A stretch of 64,000 nucleotides of DNA from Lentisphaera araneosa HTCC2155 (GCF_000170755.1 NZ_ABCK01000015.1:89183-153182), one strand, 5' to 3'; positions 33,447-42,528 are shown, counted from the first letter of the stretch. A program made the numbers and translations. Notes: generated from the sequence alone by a model not told the origin.

Positions 33447-35153
33447 ATGATTTCTTATACTCCTTGCAGTATTTATGAACGCCTAACTCAACTTTATTCC
33501 GAAGAGGATTCGAAAGCGACTCACATCTTAATACTCAATTTAATTGAGAATTATAAAGATAAAATAAGCAGTTCAAACAAACAACTCTCCGAAGAAGACA
33601 TCATTCTCATAACATACGGCGATAGTATAAAAAAAGAAGGGCAAAAGCATTTAAAAACTCTCTATGATTTCGATGAAACCTTTTTAAAAGACATTATTAA
33701 TACTATTCACATACTCCCCTTTTACCCCTATTCCTCGGATGATGGTTTCTCTGTTATTGATTACAAAGCCGTCGATCCCGAACTCGGTTCATGGGAAGAT
33801 GTGGAAAATATAGCAAAAGGTTCGAGCTTGATGTTCGACGGAGTGATCAATCACATCTCTCAACATTCTGAATGGTTCAAAGGCTACCTACGTGGTGATG
33901 AGCAATATAAAAACTATTTTATTGACACCCCACCCGATGTGGACACCTCTATGGTGGTTCGTCCACGAGCTTTGCCCCTACTTTCTCCTTTCGAAGCTGC
34001 CGATGGAAAAATTCACTTGATTTGGACCACCTTCTCGCGAGACCAAGTCGACCTTAATTATGCCAACCCCAAAGTTCTTCTCGCTGTTTTAGATGTACTC
34101 TTATCCTATGTAGAAAAAGGGGCTAAACTCATTCGTCTTGATGCGATTGCCTTCGTATGGAAAAAATTTGGAACGAACTGTATTCACTTGGAAGAAACTC
34201 ACCAGCTCATTCAATTGATGCGAGATGTCCTGCATAAATTGGCTCCAGAAATCATCATGATTACAGAAACTAACGTCCCTCACAAAGAAAATATATCTTA
34301 CTTTGGTTCAGGTGATGACGAAGCACAAATGGTGTATAACTTCGCCCTCCCACCCCTTTTAGCTCATGGCATTATCACTGGCGACTGTCGTCATTTAAAC
34401 AAATGGCATGGTGAACTCGAGCTGCCCAGCGACAAAGTCTGTTTCTTTAACTTCACTGCGAGTCACGATGGCATTGGACTCAGGCCCGTTAGCGGCATCC
34501 TCAATGATGCTGAAATCCAAGAACTCATAACTGCCGCAGAACATAGTGGAGGTCGCGTTTCCATGCGCTCTAATGGTGACGGAACTGAAAGTCCCTATGA
34601 ACTCAACTGTAATTATATGGACCTCCTCAGCCCACTGATTAATACACAGTCTGAAAAAGTGGGCCGTATGCTACTCTCGCAAAGCATTGCTCTTTGTATG
34701 CCTGGAGTTCCAGGGATTTATATCCATAGCTTAGTGGGCTCAAAAAACGACCTCGATGGTGTCATGCTAACGGGAGTCAATCGCTCAATCAATCGAGAAA
34801 AGCTAGATTGGGAAAAACTTAAAAACGAACTCAACAATCCTCACCATCAACGCTACCTTGTCTTTGAAAACTATCGTCACATGCTCAAAGTCAGAAAATC
34901 CTCGGCATGCTTTAACCCCTTTGCTCCTTTCAAGATCTATGAGCTCTCCAATAGTCTTTTTTGCATGCTTCGCGAATCGGCTGATCGCAAAGAAAAAGTT
35001 CTCGTTCTCGCCAACTTTGCCCACTCCGCAAAAACTTACGAAAACTTACCTTTCCAAGGCAGATATAGTGATCTCATTACGCAAGAATTCTTTGACACAA
35101 ATGTCCTGCAACTTGAGGCTCACCAATTCTTGTGGCTAAGCATTGAGGGCTAA
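33447..35153 (+). CDS. GH13 subfamily 18 phosphorylase, probably glucosylglycerate phosphorylase
   Basis: A 568-aa enzyme of the sucrose phosphorylase group. The catalytic barrel shows HILPFYPYSSDDGFSVIDY, DGVINHISQHSEWF, the nucleophile in LIRLDAIAFVWKKFGT, the acid/base Glu in IMITETNVPHKENISYFG, and the transition-state Asp in NFTASHDGIGLRPV. At 568 aa it is closer to glucosylglycerate phosphorylases than to sucrose phosphorylases (about 480-505 aa). Divergent from genes for synthesis of glucosylglycerate, it would recover glucose 1-phosphate and glycerate from that solute. AAGGA precedes the ATG. Sucrose phosphorylase is the alternative. Confidence 0.82.
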   Translation: MISYTPCSIYERLTQLYSEEDSKATHILILNLIENYKDKISSSNKQLSEEDIILITYGDSIKKEGQKHLKTLYDFDETFLKDIINTIHILPFYPYSSDDGFSVIDYKAVDPELGSWEDVENIAKGSSLMFDGVINHISQHSEWFKGYLRGDEQYKNYFIDTPPDVDTSMVVRPRALPLLSPFEAADGKIHLIWTTFSRDQVDLNYANPKVLLAVLDVLLSYVEKGAKLIRLDAIAFVWKKFGTNCIHLEETHQLIQLMRDVLHKLAPEIIMITETNVPHKENISYFGSGDDEAQMVYNFALPPLLAHGIITGDCRHLNKWHGELELPSDKVCFFNFTASHDGIGLRPVSGILNDAEIQELITAAEHSGGRVSMRSNGDGTESPYELNCNYMDLLSPLINTQSEKVGRMLLSQSIALCMPGVPGIYIHSLVGSKNDLDGVMLTGVNRSINREKLDWEKLKNELNNPHHQRYLVFENYRHMLKVRKSSACFNPFAPFKIYELSNSLFCMLRESADRKEKVLVLANFAHSAKTYENLPFQGRYSDLITQEFFDTNVLQLEAHQFLWLSIEG

Positions 35154-35288
35154 TGGATTCTAATGGGAAATAGATCATCTAATTCCGTCATATTTCTACT
35201 TAAAAACCTTCCCACAAAGCAAAAGAGATTTGCGTAAAACTTGTCTTCCTGCTAAGATAGAAAAAGTCGTTTTAACAATAGGATTCGG

Positions 35289-36041
35289 ATGAAACTAGCT
35301 AAGTCAATTTTAAAGAAGTTTACCCCCATTTTTCAAAACACCTCTTTTTTCATGCAAGGACAGATGGATATCAACCCAAAATCTCGTTGGACGAATCGTG
35401 AACTCCAACAAGAAACAGGTGGTTTTTACCCTAAAGATTCATCCCTTAAACGCACAATTAACAATCTTGAAGCTTGGGACAATACTCGACGTGACATGAT
35501 CACGCTCATGCTCCGCACCCTGATCGACAAAAAAATCGAGGGTAGTATGGCGGAACTCGGAGTCTACAAAGGCGGTACATCTAAGCTCATTCACAACTAT
35601 ATGCCTGAGCGCCCTTTTCATCTTTTCGATACTTTCGAAGGATTCACCGATCGCAGTGTCACAGCCGAAAAAGGCCACACTGAATTTGAAACGAAAGGCA
35701 GTAAGTTTTCTGATACCTCATTAGAAAAAGTTCGTGCACACATTGCGCCACAAAATGATAACGTTCATTTTCACAAAGGTTATTTCCCAGATAGCCTTCC
35801 CGATAATTTCCCAGAACAGAAATTTGCCTTTGTTCACCTCGATGCCGACCTTTATGAACCAACTTTTGAGGGCCTCAAATATTTCTACGAGCGCATGTCA
35901 AAAAAAGGCATCATTCTCGTTCACGATTACAACGCTTGGATTGGCGCTCGCAAAGCTGTAGATGATTTCTTTGCTGACAAGCCTGAACTTCCTGTGCCGA
36001 TGCCCGACAAAAGTGGCTCTGTACTTATCACTAAGCAGTAA
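35289..36041 (+). CDS. TylF/MycF-family methyltransferase
   Basis: A 250-aa class I SAM-dependent methyltransferase. It has GSMAELGVYKGGTSKLIHNYM (SAM motif), PFHLFDTFEGFTDRS, a long central stretch with VHFHKGYFPDSLPD, FAFVHLDADLYEPTFEGLKYFYERM (the metal-binding Asp pair of TylF/MycF) and GIILVHDYNAWIGARKAVDDFF. Family members O-methylate sugars of macrolides and surface glycans. It may modify a glycan here; no glycan cluster is adjacent. Followed 28 bp later by a small-molecule kinase gene. Confidence 0.85.
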   Translation: MKLAKSILKKFTPIFQNTSFFMQGQMDINPKSRWTNRELQQETGGFYPKDSSLKRTINNLEAWDNTRRDMITLMLRTLIDKKIEGSMAELGVYKGGTSKLIHNYMPERPFHLFDTFEGFTDRSVTAEKGHTEFETKGSKFSDTSLEKVRAHIAPQNDNVHFHKGYFPDSLPDNFPEQKFAFVHLDADLYEPTFEGLKYFYERMSKKGIILVHDYNAWIGARKAVDDFFADKPELPVPMPDKSGSVLITKQ

Positions 36042-36069
36042 AATCTTAGGACTCGGCTAAATAGTCATC

Positions 36070-37050
36070 ATGCTATCACCTGAGCTTAAAAATCGAATCA
36101 TTCGCCTTCTCAAAGGAGGCGAGATCTTATCGAGCCAAGTCATTCAAAACCTTTGGAGTGGCTATGGTAGTATTCTACGCATTGAATTAGATCACCCTCA
36201 GCATACAAGTTTAATTGTCAAACACGTCAAGCCGCCGAGTGTCAGCAATCATCCTCGAGGTTGGAATAGCGATTTATCTCACCAACGGAAACTCAAGTCC
36301 TACGAAGTTGAATCCAATTGGTATAAAAATTTCAGCTCTCAAAGCCCAGAATTAGCTAGAGTTCCTAAACTCATTGTCTGTGAACAAGGAGACGATGACT
36401 TTCTGATCATACTTGAAGACATGGATGCGAGCTCCTACCCAAAGCGTCTCACGTCCGTCAATCAGCAATCCTTGGAAGCTTGTTTAAAGTGGCTCGCTCA
36501 TTTCCATGGTAAATTTCTTCAACACAACACCACGGGACTTTGGACGAGTGGTTGTTATTGGCACCTCGAAACCCGTCCCCAAGAACTGCAAGCTCTCGAT
36601 GATATTGAACTAAAAAGTGCTGCTCAAGCCATCGATCAAAAACTCAAAAATTCTCCCTTTCAAACTATTGTTCATGGCGATGCGAAACTCGCAAACTTTT
36701 GCTTTAATCATGATGCCTCTGAAGTCTCCGCAGTGGACTTCCAATACGTCGGTGGTGGTTGTGGTATGAAAGACCTCGCTTATTTCGTAGGAAGTTGTCT
36801 CCACGAAGAAGATTGTGAAACTATGGAAAACGAGATTCTTCAGTTCTATTTTAGCGAACTTCGCAAGGCCACAAAAACATATCACCATAGTATAGATGTC
36901 GATGCACTCGAGCAGGACTGGAGAAATCTCTACCCCTATGCCTGGGCAGATTTCCACCGCTTCCTCAAAGGTTGGAGTCCTGGGCATTGGAAAATTAATT
37001 CATATAGCGAACGTATTTGCAGAGAAGTTATTGCGGATTTAGAATCGTGA
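36070..37050 (+). CDS. aminoglycoside phosphotransferase / ecdysteroid-kinase-like (small-molecule kinase)
   Basis: A 326-aa kinase-like protein. It has [13 protein letters not shown] near the glycine-rich loop, [10 protein letters not shown] (ATP-binding Lys), [10 protein letters not shown] (hinge), the catalytic loop [15 protein letters not shown] (H-G-D...N) and [19 protein letters not shown] (the metal-binding D with a GMKDLAYF tail). The GMxDLAYF text is typical of the DUF1679/choline-kinase-like clade. The substrate is unknown. The gene ends with a GTGA overlap into the next gene. Confidence 0.8.
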   Translation: MLSPELKNRIIRLLKGGEILSSQVIQNLWSGYGSILRIELDHPQHTSLIVKHVKPPSVSNHPRGWNSDLSHQRKLKSYEVESNWYKNFSSQSPELARVPKLIVCEQGDDDFLIILEDMDASSYPKRLTSVNQQSLEACLKWLAHFHGKFLQHNTTGLWTSGCYWHLETRPQELQALDDIELKSAAQAIDQKLKNSPFQTIVHGDAKLANFCFNHDASEVSAVDFQYVGGGCGMKDLAYFVGSCLHEEDCETMENEILQFYFSELRKATKTYHHSIDVDALEQDWRNLYPYAWADFHRFLKGWSPGHWKINSYSERICREVIADLES

Positions 37051-37934
37051 ACTTGACCTCAGAACAACTTTGCGAACTCAGTAAACTTGCTATTGAAGCC
37101 GCCCTCGATGCCGGTAAACTCATCCAATCTTACACAGGAAAAGACCTTAAGCAGCAATTTAAAACAGGCGCTAGTTCAAAGGCTTCGGAAGTCTTTACAG
37201 AGGTTGACCTCAAAGCTGAAAAAATCATAATTGAAAAACTGGCCCCAAGCTTAAACACTTATAATTTAGCCCTACTCGCCGAAGAAAGCACTGATGATGG
37301 CCTGCGCCATCACAAACAAGCCTTTTGGTGTATAGACCCTTTAGATGGCACACTGCCTTTCACTGAAGGCGTTCATGGTTATTCTGTTTCCATTGCCTTA
37401 GTCGCAAAAAATGGAAGTCCATTAATTGGCGTCATATATGATCCCGTTAAAAATGACATCTACCATGCCATAAAAGATCAAGGCCTCTTCAAAAATCGTG
37501 AAAAATGGGGATTCAAGCATGAAAGTGAAGACAAGACTTTCTACTTCATGTGTGATCGAAGCTTTCACGAAAGCGCAAATTTTGCCGAAACAAAACAATT
37601 TCTTGAAACACTCAGTAAAGAACTCAAATGTGATCAACTCAAAGTTCTTCATCAGGGCGGCGGCGCCATGAATGCCGTCTTAACCCTCAGCCAACCATAT
37701 GCTTGCTACTTTAAGTACCCCAAAGCCACTCTCGGTGGTGGTAGCCTGTGGGATTTCTCTGCAAGTGCTGCGCTCTTCGCAGAAGCCAAAAGACCCTCCA
37801 CAAATATTTTTGGCGAAGCCTTGGATTTAAATCGTAAAGACTCCACCTTCATGAATCACCAAGGTGTACTCTACGCCAGTACGGCTGAAATCTCAGCTGC
37901 GATTCAAGAGTTCCATACGCTTTTGAACTCATAA
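37047..37934 (+). CDS. inositol monophosphatase / 3'(2'),5'-bisphosphate nucleotidase family
   Basis: A 295-aa Mg2+/Li+-sensitive phosphatase family member. The start is taken as GTG at 37047, overlapping the kinase stop (GTGA). It has [16 protein letters not shown] (metal region), LLAEES (Glu), [15 protein letters not shown] (D-P-x-D-G-T), [20 protein letters not shown] and, near the C-terminus, [15 protein letters not shown], the W-D-x-A-type motif in altered form. Members hydrolyse inositol phosphate, PAP or sugar phosphates; CysQ-like activity is possible. No sulfur-assimilation genes are adjacent. Confidence 0.85.
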   Translation: MNLTSEQLCELSKLAIEAALDAGKLIQSYTGKDLKQQFKTGASSKASEVFTEVDLKAEKIIIEKLAPSLNTYNLALLAEESTDDGLRHHKQAFWCIDPLDGTLPFTEGVHGYSVSIALVAKNGSPLIGVIYDPVKNDIYHAIKDQGLFKNREKWGFKHESEDKTFYFMCDRSFHESANFAETKQFLETLSKELKCDQLKVLHQGGGAMNAVLTLSQPYACYFKYPKATLGGGSLWDFSASAALFAEAKRPSTNIFGEALDLNRKDSTFMNHQGVLYASTAEISAAIQEFHTLLNS

Positions 37935-38135
37935 AATCTACGATTGATTAGTCAATTCAAAAAAAATCGATGCCCTAAGCATTAATTTTCAGCCAAAATT
38001 AAGCTTTAACTTTTTCCTGACTCATAGGCCTAAAAATCATGAACTAATTCTATTAGATTAAGATTAAGGCACTTGCTTTTCTGCAGATCTTGGCATTTCT
38101 TTAATTCTACCTGTAAAATAATAGGATGAGACGAA

Positions 38136-38498
38136 ATGAAAAAGATACTTATTGTCGCTAACTTCACAAAACGTTGCAAAGCTATTCTCAAGAAAGCATT
38201 TAAACAAGGCATGGATGTCAGCATTATAGGCTCAGCACCTCAACTCAAGAAAATAGCTAGCAAGTACTCTTTTAAATATTTAGGGAAAAGCTTTAAAAAC
38301 GTAGAACACTCACTCAAAAATTTCTGGGCCGTCGTTAATTGCGATCAAGATTTTCATTGTGACGCTTTCATAGATTTCTGTAAGTGCAATCAACTCAATT
38401 ACTATAATCATAATGGTGAATCTCTCTTGTCTCGCAAAGACTTAGGCCCTCAAGAAACACTTACTAAGCAACTCTGTTTTAAATTGATTAGGCCTTAA
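38136..38498 (+). CDS. hypothetical protein, 120 aa
   Basis: Not recognised. The 120-aa protein has an N-terminal hydrophobic strand (KKILIVANF) and a strand-turn pattern (DVSIIGSAPQLKKIASKYSFKYLGKSF) that suggests a small alpha/beta fold, with many Lys and four Cys near the middle and end (CDQDFHCDAFIDFCKCN). AGGATGAGACGAA precedes the ATG and a strong terminator follows, so it looks like a genuine single-gene transcript. No signal peptide. Confidence 0.6.
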   Translation: MKKILIVANFTKRCKAILKKAFKQGMDVSIIGSAPQLKKIASKYSFKYLGKSFKNVEHSLKNFWAVVNCDQDFHCDAFIDFCKCNQLNYYNHNGESLLSRKDLGPQETLTKQLCFKLIRP

Positions 38499-38500
38499 AC

Positions 38501-38534
38501 AAAAAAGACGAACTCGCAGGAGTTCGTCTTTTTT
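38501..38534 (+). terminator. rho-independent terminator
   Basis: GACGAACTC and GAGTTCGTC form a perfect 9-bp stem around a GCAG loop, followed by a run of six T. It lies just after the stop of the 120-aa hypothetical gene. A-tract upstream and T-tract downstream make it work in both directions, so it may also serve the convergent LURP-one-like gene. Confidence 0.9.
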
Positions 38535-38570
38535 ATATAACTTTCTAAACAACAGCTAAATTTTAAACTT

Positions 38571-39065
38571 TTAGTCAAAAGATCCACTATTATTATTCTG
38601 ACTCACTAGGTCGATAATGATCGCCGTCGAGAGTATCGAAACATCATCTTCTCCATCAATGATGTCGACCCCATAAGTCCCCGCCCACGAGAACATCTTT
38701 TTCTTAACTCTCGCTACAACTTTGCCCGAGCGATAAAATTTGTAATTGTGCCCCCAAAAATCGCCTTTGATTGTGTAATCATTGGGCCCCGGAACATCTA
38801 AAATAAAATTCTTTTTGAACCAAGCAAATTTTTGTTGGATTTCCGCAAACATAAGCCCTCCTTTATACAGTCGGTAACGAGGCATCATTGACAACATTTT
38901 TTGTTCAATGAAAGCAATTTCTTTTCCTTTAGCATCATAAACATCAAGCTTATTACCAAAACTAAAGAACTTACCTTTTACTGTATAAGCCAGCTTTTCC
39001 TCTTCGGTTTTTATCTCATAATTATCAATCAGAGAAAAAACCTTATCCTTCATCGCATATTTCAT
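38571..39065 (-). CDS. LURP-one-related / YxjI family protein
   Basis: A 164-aa beta-barrel protein of the LURP-one-related (YxjI, DUF567) family: YAMKDKVFSLIDNYEIKTEE at the start, LAYTVKGKFFSFGNKLDVYDAKG, IAFIEQKMLSMMPRYRLY, then DYTIKGDFWGHNYKFYRSGKVVARVKKKMFSWAGTYGVDI. It is related in fold to scramblase/tubby domains; bacterial roles are unknown. GGAGG lies before the ATG. Single gene, convergent with the hypothetical gene, separated by a terminator. Confidence 0.9.
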   Translation of the reverse strand: MKYAMKDKVFSLIDNYEIKTEEEKLAYTVKGKFFSFGNKLDVYDAKGKEIAFIEQKMLSMMPRYRLYKGGLMFAEIQQKFAWFKKNFILDVPGPNDYTIKGDFWGHNYKFYRSGKVVARVKKKMFSWAGTYGVDIIDGEDDVSILSTAIIIDLVSQNNNSGSFD

Positions 39066-39161
39066 ACTTCCTCCATGTCATTCATATTACTCAATTATCT
39101 TTAATACTGTGAAGATATTTAATAGATTACTTTACGATTAAGCAGTTAACGATGAAAACTT

Positions 39162-39268
39162 ACATCGCAGAGCGATGTTACTTTAAATAGCCCCACATAT
39201 AGTGTGGAATTTAATACAAGGGCAAAAAATTATGTTCCTTTAGGTACACTACTTAAATAGCCTTCTCA
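39162..39268. repeat. palindrome array, left part
   Basis: Three hairpins: ACATCGCAGAGCGATGT (39162-39178), CCACATATAGTGTGG (39193-39207) and GTTCCTTTAGGTAC (39234-39247), then GCCTTCTCA (39260-39268). The spacers ACTTTAAATAG (39180-39190) and ACTTAAATAG (39251-39260) repeat before a hairpin. Part of a longer array interrupted by the IS element; the right part is at 40775-40864. This accounts for the gene-free stretch 39066-39378 together with the IS left end. Confidence 0.7.
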
Positions 39269-39378
39269 GTTTCATACCTAAAGATAGTATGAGAAGGCAG
39301 CCCTCGGCAAAGTCCACTTGCTAGCAGACCTTGCCTGACGTTAATTAAGTTACCACAACAAACTAACGGAGAACTACC

Positions 39379-40458
39379 ATGTCTAAAATTACTATCACTG
39401 TTCCTGAAATCACAATCGGAATTGATCTTTGGAACAAAAAACACGACCTTTGTGTTCTTAATTCAATGGGAGAAGTTGTCGAACAAATACAAATTGATAA
39501 TCATATCGAAGCTTTACATGAGTATTTTGAACAATATAAGAATCGTTCAAGTATTCGAATAGCTTTGGAAGTAGGCGCTTGTTCAATGTGGGTTTCTTCG
39601 ATTCTCAAGGAAATGGGCTTTAAGGTTATTGTCGCCAATGCACGAAAACTGCGGATGATTTGGGGGGACACAAATAAATGTGATGAAAAAGATGCAGAGA
39701 AAATAGCTCGTGTAGCTCGAATGGATCCTAAACTTTTACATGGCATTGAGCACCGAAGCCTATCTGCTCAAAAAATGTTATCAGTAATTCGTGTACGTGA
39801 GCATTTTATTGGGGCTCGCACGAGGTGTATAAATTGTGTACGTGGCATACTAAAGAGCTTTGGTGTAACAGATTTACCCAGTTGTGCATCAAATCGTTTT
39901 GGTGAACGAATGCTTGCACATATTCCTGATGACTTGATATCGACTTTAGGAGAACTCTTGGAAGAATCTAAAGATTTAACAAACCGTATTGAGGGATTGG
40001 ATGATCGGATTTATATGCTTAGTGAAGAGTCATGCCCTGAAGCTATAAAACTTCAGGAACTACCAGGTGTCGGTCCAGTTACGGCCTTAACTTATGTATT
40101 AACTATTGATGACCCTAAACGCTTTCAAAAGAGTAGAGATATTGGAGCTTTTCTTGGGTTAACTCCCAAAAGAGATCAATCGGGAGAGATCGACAAACAA
40201 TTAAGTATCACAAAGCAAGGAGATCGTTATTTAAGGGCTTTATTAGTTGGTTCTGCTCAGTTTATTTTAAGTGACCGTTCACCTGCTTCTGATCTTAAAA
40301 ATTATGGTCGTAGGATTGCTAGTAGTGGAGGACGAATTGCCAAGAAAAAGGCTGTTGTTGCCATCGCGAGGAAACTTGCGATATTAATGCATCACTTATG
40401 GGTCAGTGGGGGAGATTATATTCCATTACACAAACAAGCTTTAAGAAAAGCTTCTTAA
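39379..40458 (+). CDS. IS110-family DEDD transposase (recombinase)
   Basis: A 359-aa transposase. The RuvC-like N-terminal domain has Asp16 in TIGIDLWNKKHDL, Glu64 in IALEVGACSMWV, and Asp102/Asp105 in TNKCDEKDAEKIARV, the D-E-D-D set. The C-terminal transposase_20 domain has LQELPGVGPVTALTYV, FLGLTPKRDQSG and SITKQGDRYLRALLVGSA, with Ser268 or Ser276 as the likely catalytic serine. GGAG precedes the ATG. The gene looks complete, so the element may be active. IS110 enzymes are guided by an RNA from the element. Confidence 0.95.
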   Translation: MSKITITVPEITIGIDLWNKKHDLCVLNSMGEVVEQIQIDNHIEALHEYFEQYKNRSSIRIALEVGACSMWVSSILKEMGFKVIVANARKLRMIWGDTNKCDEKDAEKIARVARMDPKLLHGIEHRSLSAQKMLSVIRVREHFIGARTRCINCVRGILKSFGVTDLPSCASNRFGERMLAHIPDDLISTLGELLEESKDLTNRIEGLDDRIYMLSEESCPEAIKLQELPGVGPVTALTYVLTIDDPKRFQKSRDIGAFLGLTPKRDQSGEIDKQLSITKQGDRYLRALLVGSAQFILSDRSPASDLKNYGRRIASSGGRIAKKKAVVAIARKLAILMHHLWVSGGDYIPLHKQALRKAS

Positions 40459-40499
40459 TTATCCACCAATCCAGCCAACCTCCCCTCCATTTATTTTGA

Positions 40500-40720
40500 A
40501 CCAAATTAAGGAATGAATTTAAAAAGAAAAGAGTTTAACAAATGTCTTATTCGATGACTGCGGGCCATGCCTAGAACAATAACCACGCCAAGGTTGTAAT
40601 AAAATAGTTCGTCCTAAAGATAGCAGCATCAGATAGGATACAATCATGCACCGGACTTGGCGGTCCATAAAATGAGTGCGAATGGAAGCAAGACAAAATT
40701 TTATCGACATTTGAAAACTG
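40500..40720. ncRNA. candidate IS110/IS1111 bridge RNA region (3' non-coding end)
   Basis: The 316 bp between the transposase stop and the right end (40459-40774) has no gene. IS1111-group elements encode their bispecific guide RNA downstream of the transposase. Within this region CCTAAAGATAG (40613-40623) repeats the sequence found 9 nt inside the left end (39277-39287), as expected if it is a donor-recognition loop. Limits and strand are not determined from sequence alone. Confidence 0.45.
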
Positions 40721-40774
40721 ATTTTCTCAATTATCTGAATAATATAACTTTAATGTAAACCGTAACTTGTAATC

Positions 40775-40864
40775 GCCTTCTCATGGAAGGCATGATAAAT
40801 GTTTCTCACTTCATTTGTCTTAGGGCTTTGCCCTAAGCTATTTAAAGTTTAATGGTTTCACCAT
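40775..40864. repeat. palindrome array, right part
   Basis: Three more hairpins follow the IS: GCCTTCTCATGGAAGGC (40775-40791), CTTAGGGCTTTGCCCTAAG (40819-40837) and ATGGTTTCACCAT (40852-40864). The spacer CTATTTAAAG after the second is the reverse complement of most of ACTTTAAATAG from the left part. They complete the array split by the IS. Together with the IS right end this fills the gap 40459-40915; no gene is seen. Confidence 0.7.
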
Positions 40865-40915
40865 GATTTATATATGCTGTAGATGTATATACGTCGTTAG
40901 CTGAATGATCATATA

Positions 40916-42442
40916 TTATTTTTTATCCGCCTGAAGCTTTTTCATAATCAAAGAATTGACTGCTTCTGAACTACTTGCATCTCCGCCGCCCATAAGTAGG
41001 ATTTCTGGAACTTTTCCATCCCATTGCTCCATGGCTAATCTCAGCATTTCTAACTTTACAAAATTATCTACACCACCAAGAGCTTCCATTTTTTTCATGT
41101 AGGCTTGAGCACGGCCTTCTGCTAATTTAATTTCTGCCTGAGCTTCCTGCTCGGCAATATCAACCTTAGCGCGTGCTTTTGCTTTCAATTGCTCCTGTTC
41201 CGCATCCTCTTTGGCTTTCACTACCTGAGCACGTTCAATCTCAGCTGTTTGCTGCACTTTAAAGGTATCAACTTCTTGCTTAGCGACCTCTTTATCAGTT
41301 TGAGTTGATAAAAGCTTCTTACCTTCTTCAGTATCGCGAATACCAATATCAGCAACGTAAACTCCATCAGTTGTCACTCGATAGCTAGCTAACTTCTCGG
41401 CAAAAGTTGCCGTAGCACTTTCTTCGATCTGTGAACGTTCTTGGACATATTGAATAGCCCCGCGAGATTCCGCATTATTTCTAAAAATGGCTCGAATGGT
41501 GGGGAGGATCACACGGTCTTCGAGAACGACAAACCCATTGCGGTCTAAATCGGCATCTGGATTGGCGAGCATCGCAACGACGTAAGGAGCATCTTCTGCA
41601 GAGATTTTCACGGAAACACGTACATCTACAGGAAACTCAAAGGAGTCGCTCGTTTTCACTGTAATACTATTCTTTTGCACATAATTATAAACTCGGTTTG
41701 TGGTCTGAACTAAAGTAACCACAAAAGCGTCTGGGTGCAGATAATAAGCATTGGGTGATAAAGCTTTATTCCATATGCCACGAAAGCCCGTTGGGACGAT
41801 TGGCACACCATTCACTAATGAAATTTTTTGGCTATCATCATATTTTTTTCCCGCATTAGCCTTAATCACTGCGACTGTACCAATGGGAACTTCTAAAGCT
41901 TTTTTAACGGTAATCTTAAACAAACGTGGATTATAACGATACTGACCTGGAGTTAACACGGTTAACTGAGGCCCCTTGTGACCTTCTTTCATGAACATTT
42001 GAGCGTTCAACATGTCAACGGGGTTTTCCCATTCCTGAGCGAAAATTTCGCCTTTCGGTAAAGGTTTTGCGCCATCCATCGATTCAACCACCCCCACATT
42101 GCCTTGGGGGATTGTCATATTATCTACCGTTTTTAGATCGTAGAGCCAAGGCCAATAGAGAAAATGCCAACCTGGAGGAAGGACTCGCGCCTGAGGTCCT
42201 TTTTCACCGTCTGTCGCAATAATTTGACCAACAGGTAAATCTTTACCAAATTTGACAATGACGATGCCAGCTTGATCATCTTCTACGTAAATAGCCGTAG
42301 AGGCTACAACTAAAACTAGAGCAATAACTCCCGCAGCTACGCGGAAGAAAACTTTAATCACTCCATCCATTTTATCACCTAAAAGTATAGGTATCACTAA
42401 GCCTATGGCTAGGGTTAATAAACCCACGACAAATATAAACAT
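40916..42442 (-). CDS. SPFH/Band 7 domain membrane protein
   Basis: A 508-aa protein with two N-terminal hydrophobic segments (MFIFVVGLLTLAIGLVIPILL and VFFRVAAGVIALVLVVASTAIYV), then an SPFH (stomatin/prohibitin/flotillin) domain from about residue 50 to 380 (DQAGIVIVKFGKDLPVGQII, GFRGIWNKALSPNAYYLHP, VKTSDSFEFPVDVRVSVKIS) and a helical region (~385-460) rich in Glu/Ala/Lys with VAKQEVDTFKVQQTAEIERA. It should form oligomeric membrane scaffolds. Last gene of the PspA/flotillin/AAA cluster; an 11-bp-stem hairpin lies between it and the AAA gene upstream. Confidence 0.88.
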   Translation of the reverse strand: MFIFVVGLLTLAIGLVIPILLGDKMDGVIKVFFRVAAGVIALVLVVASTAIYVEDDQAGIVIVKFGKDLPVGQIIATDGEKGPQARVLPPGWHFLYWPWLYDLKTVDNMTIPQGNVGVVESMDGAKPLPKGEIFAQEWENPVDMLNAQMFMKEGHKGPQLTVLTPGQYRYNPRLFKITVKKALEVPIGTVAVIKANAGKKYDDSQKISLVNGVPIVPTGFRGIWNKALSPNAYYLHPDAFVVTLVQTTNRVYNYVQKNSITVKTSDSFEFPVDVRVSVKISAEDAPYVVAMLANPDADLDRNGFVVLEDRVILPTIRAIFRNNAESRGAIQYVQERSQIEESATATFAEKLASYRVTTDGVYVADIGIRDTEEGKKLLSTQTDKEVAKQEVDTFKVQQTAEIERAQVVKAKEDAEQEQLKAKARAKVDIAEQEAQAEIKLAEGRAQAYMKKMEALGGVDNFVKLEMLRLAMEQWDGKVPEILLMGGGDASSSEAVNSLIMKKLQADKK

Positions 42443-42466
42443 ATCTTCTCCCTTCCTATTGATTTT

Positions 42467-42492
42467 ATATCGCTCTAGTTTTAGAGCGATAT
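42467..42492 (-). other. intercistronic hairpin
   Basis: ATATCGCTCTA and TAGAGCGATAT form a perfect 11-bp stem with a GTTT loop in the 86-bp gap between the giant ATPase gene and the SPFH gene. On the minus strand no T-run follows it, so it is more likely an mRNA processing or stability element than a terminator for this operon. Confidence 0.6.
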
Positions 42493-42528
42493 CATTTTTA
42501 TTTTAAGATTATTTTTTAAATTGAAGAA

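Larger units (their letters stand above)
39260..40783 (+). mobile_element. IS110-family (IS1111-type) insertion sequence inside a palindrome array
   Basis: The element carries one DEDD transposase gene. GCCTTCTCA occurs at 39260-39268 and 40775-40783, exactly 1515 bp apart, and marks the ends; the right copy is part of an intact hairpin GCCTTCTCATGGAAGGC (40775-40791). Removing 1515 bp joins the left array to that hairpin. Imperfect subterminal inverted repeats are seen (39305-39316, cggcaaagtcca; 40652-40663, cggacttggcgg), a trait of the IS1111 group. The 110-bp left and ~316-bp right non-coding ends leave room for a guide RNA on the right. Exact ends are not proven. Confidence 0.8.

Noticed and set aside
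39260..39298. GCCTTCTCA/TGAGAAGGC at the IS left end as the terminal inverted repeat of the IS.
   Set aside because: The two arms lie only 21 bp apart at the same end and form a local hairpin; IS110 elements lack classic terminal inverted repeats. Better read as target sequence plus end-proximal hairpin.
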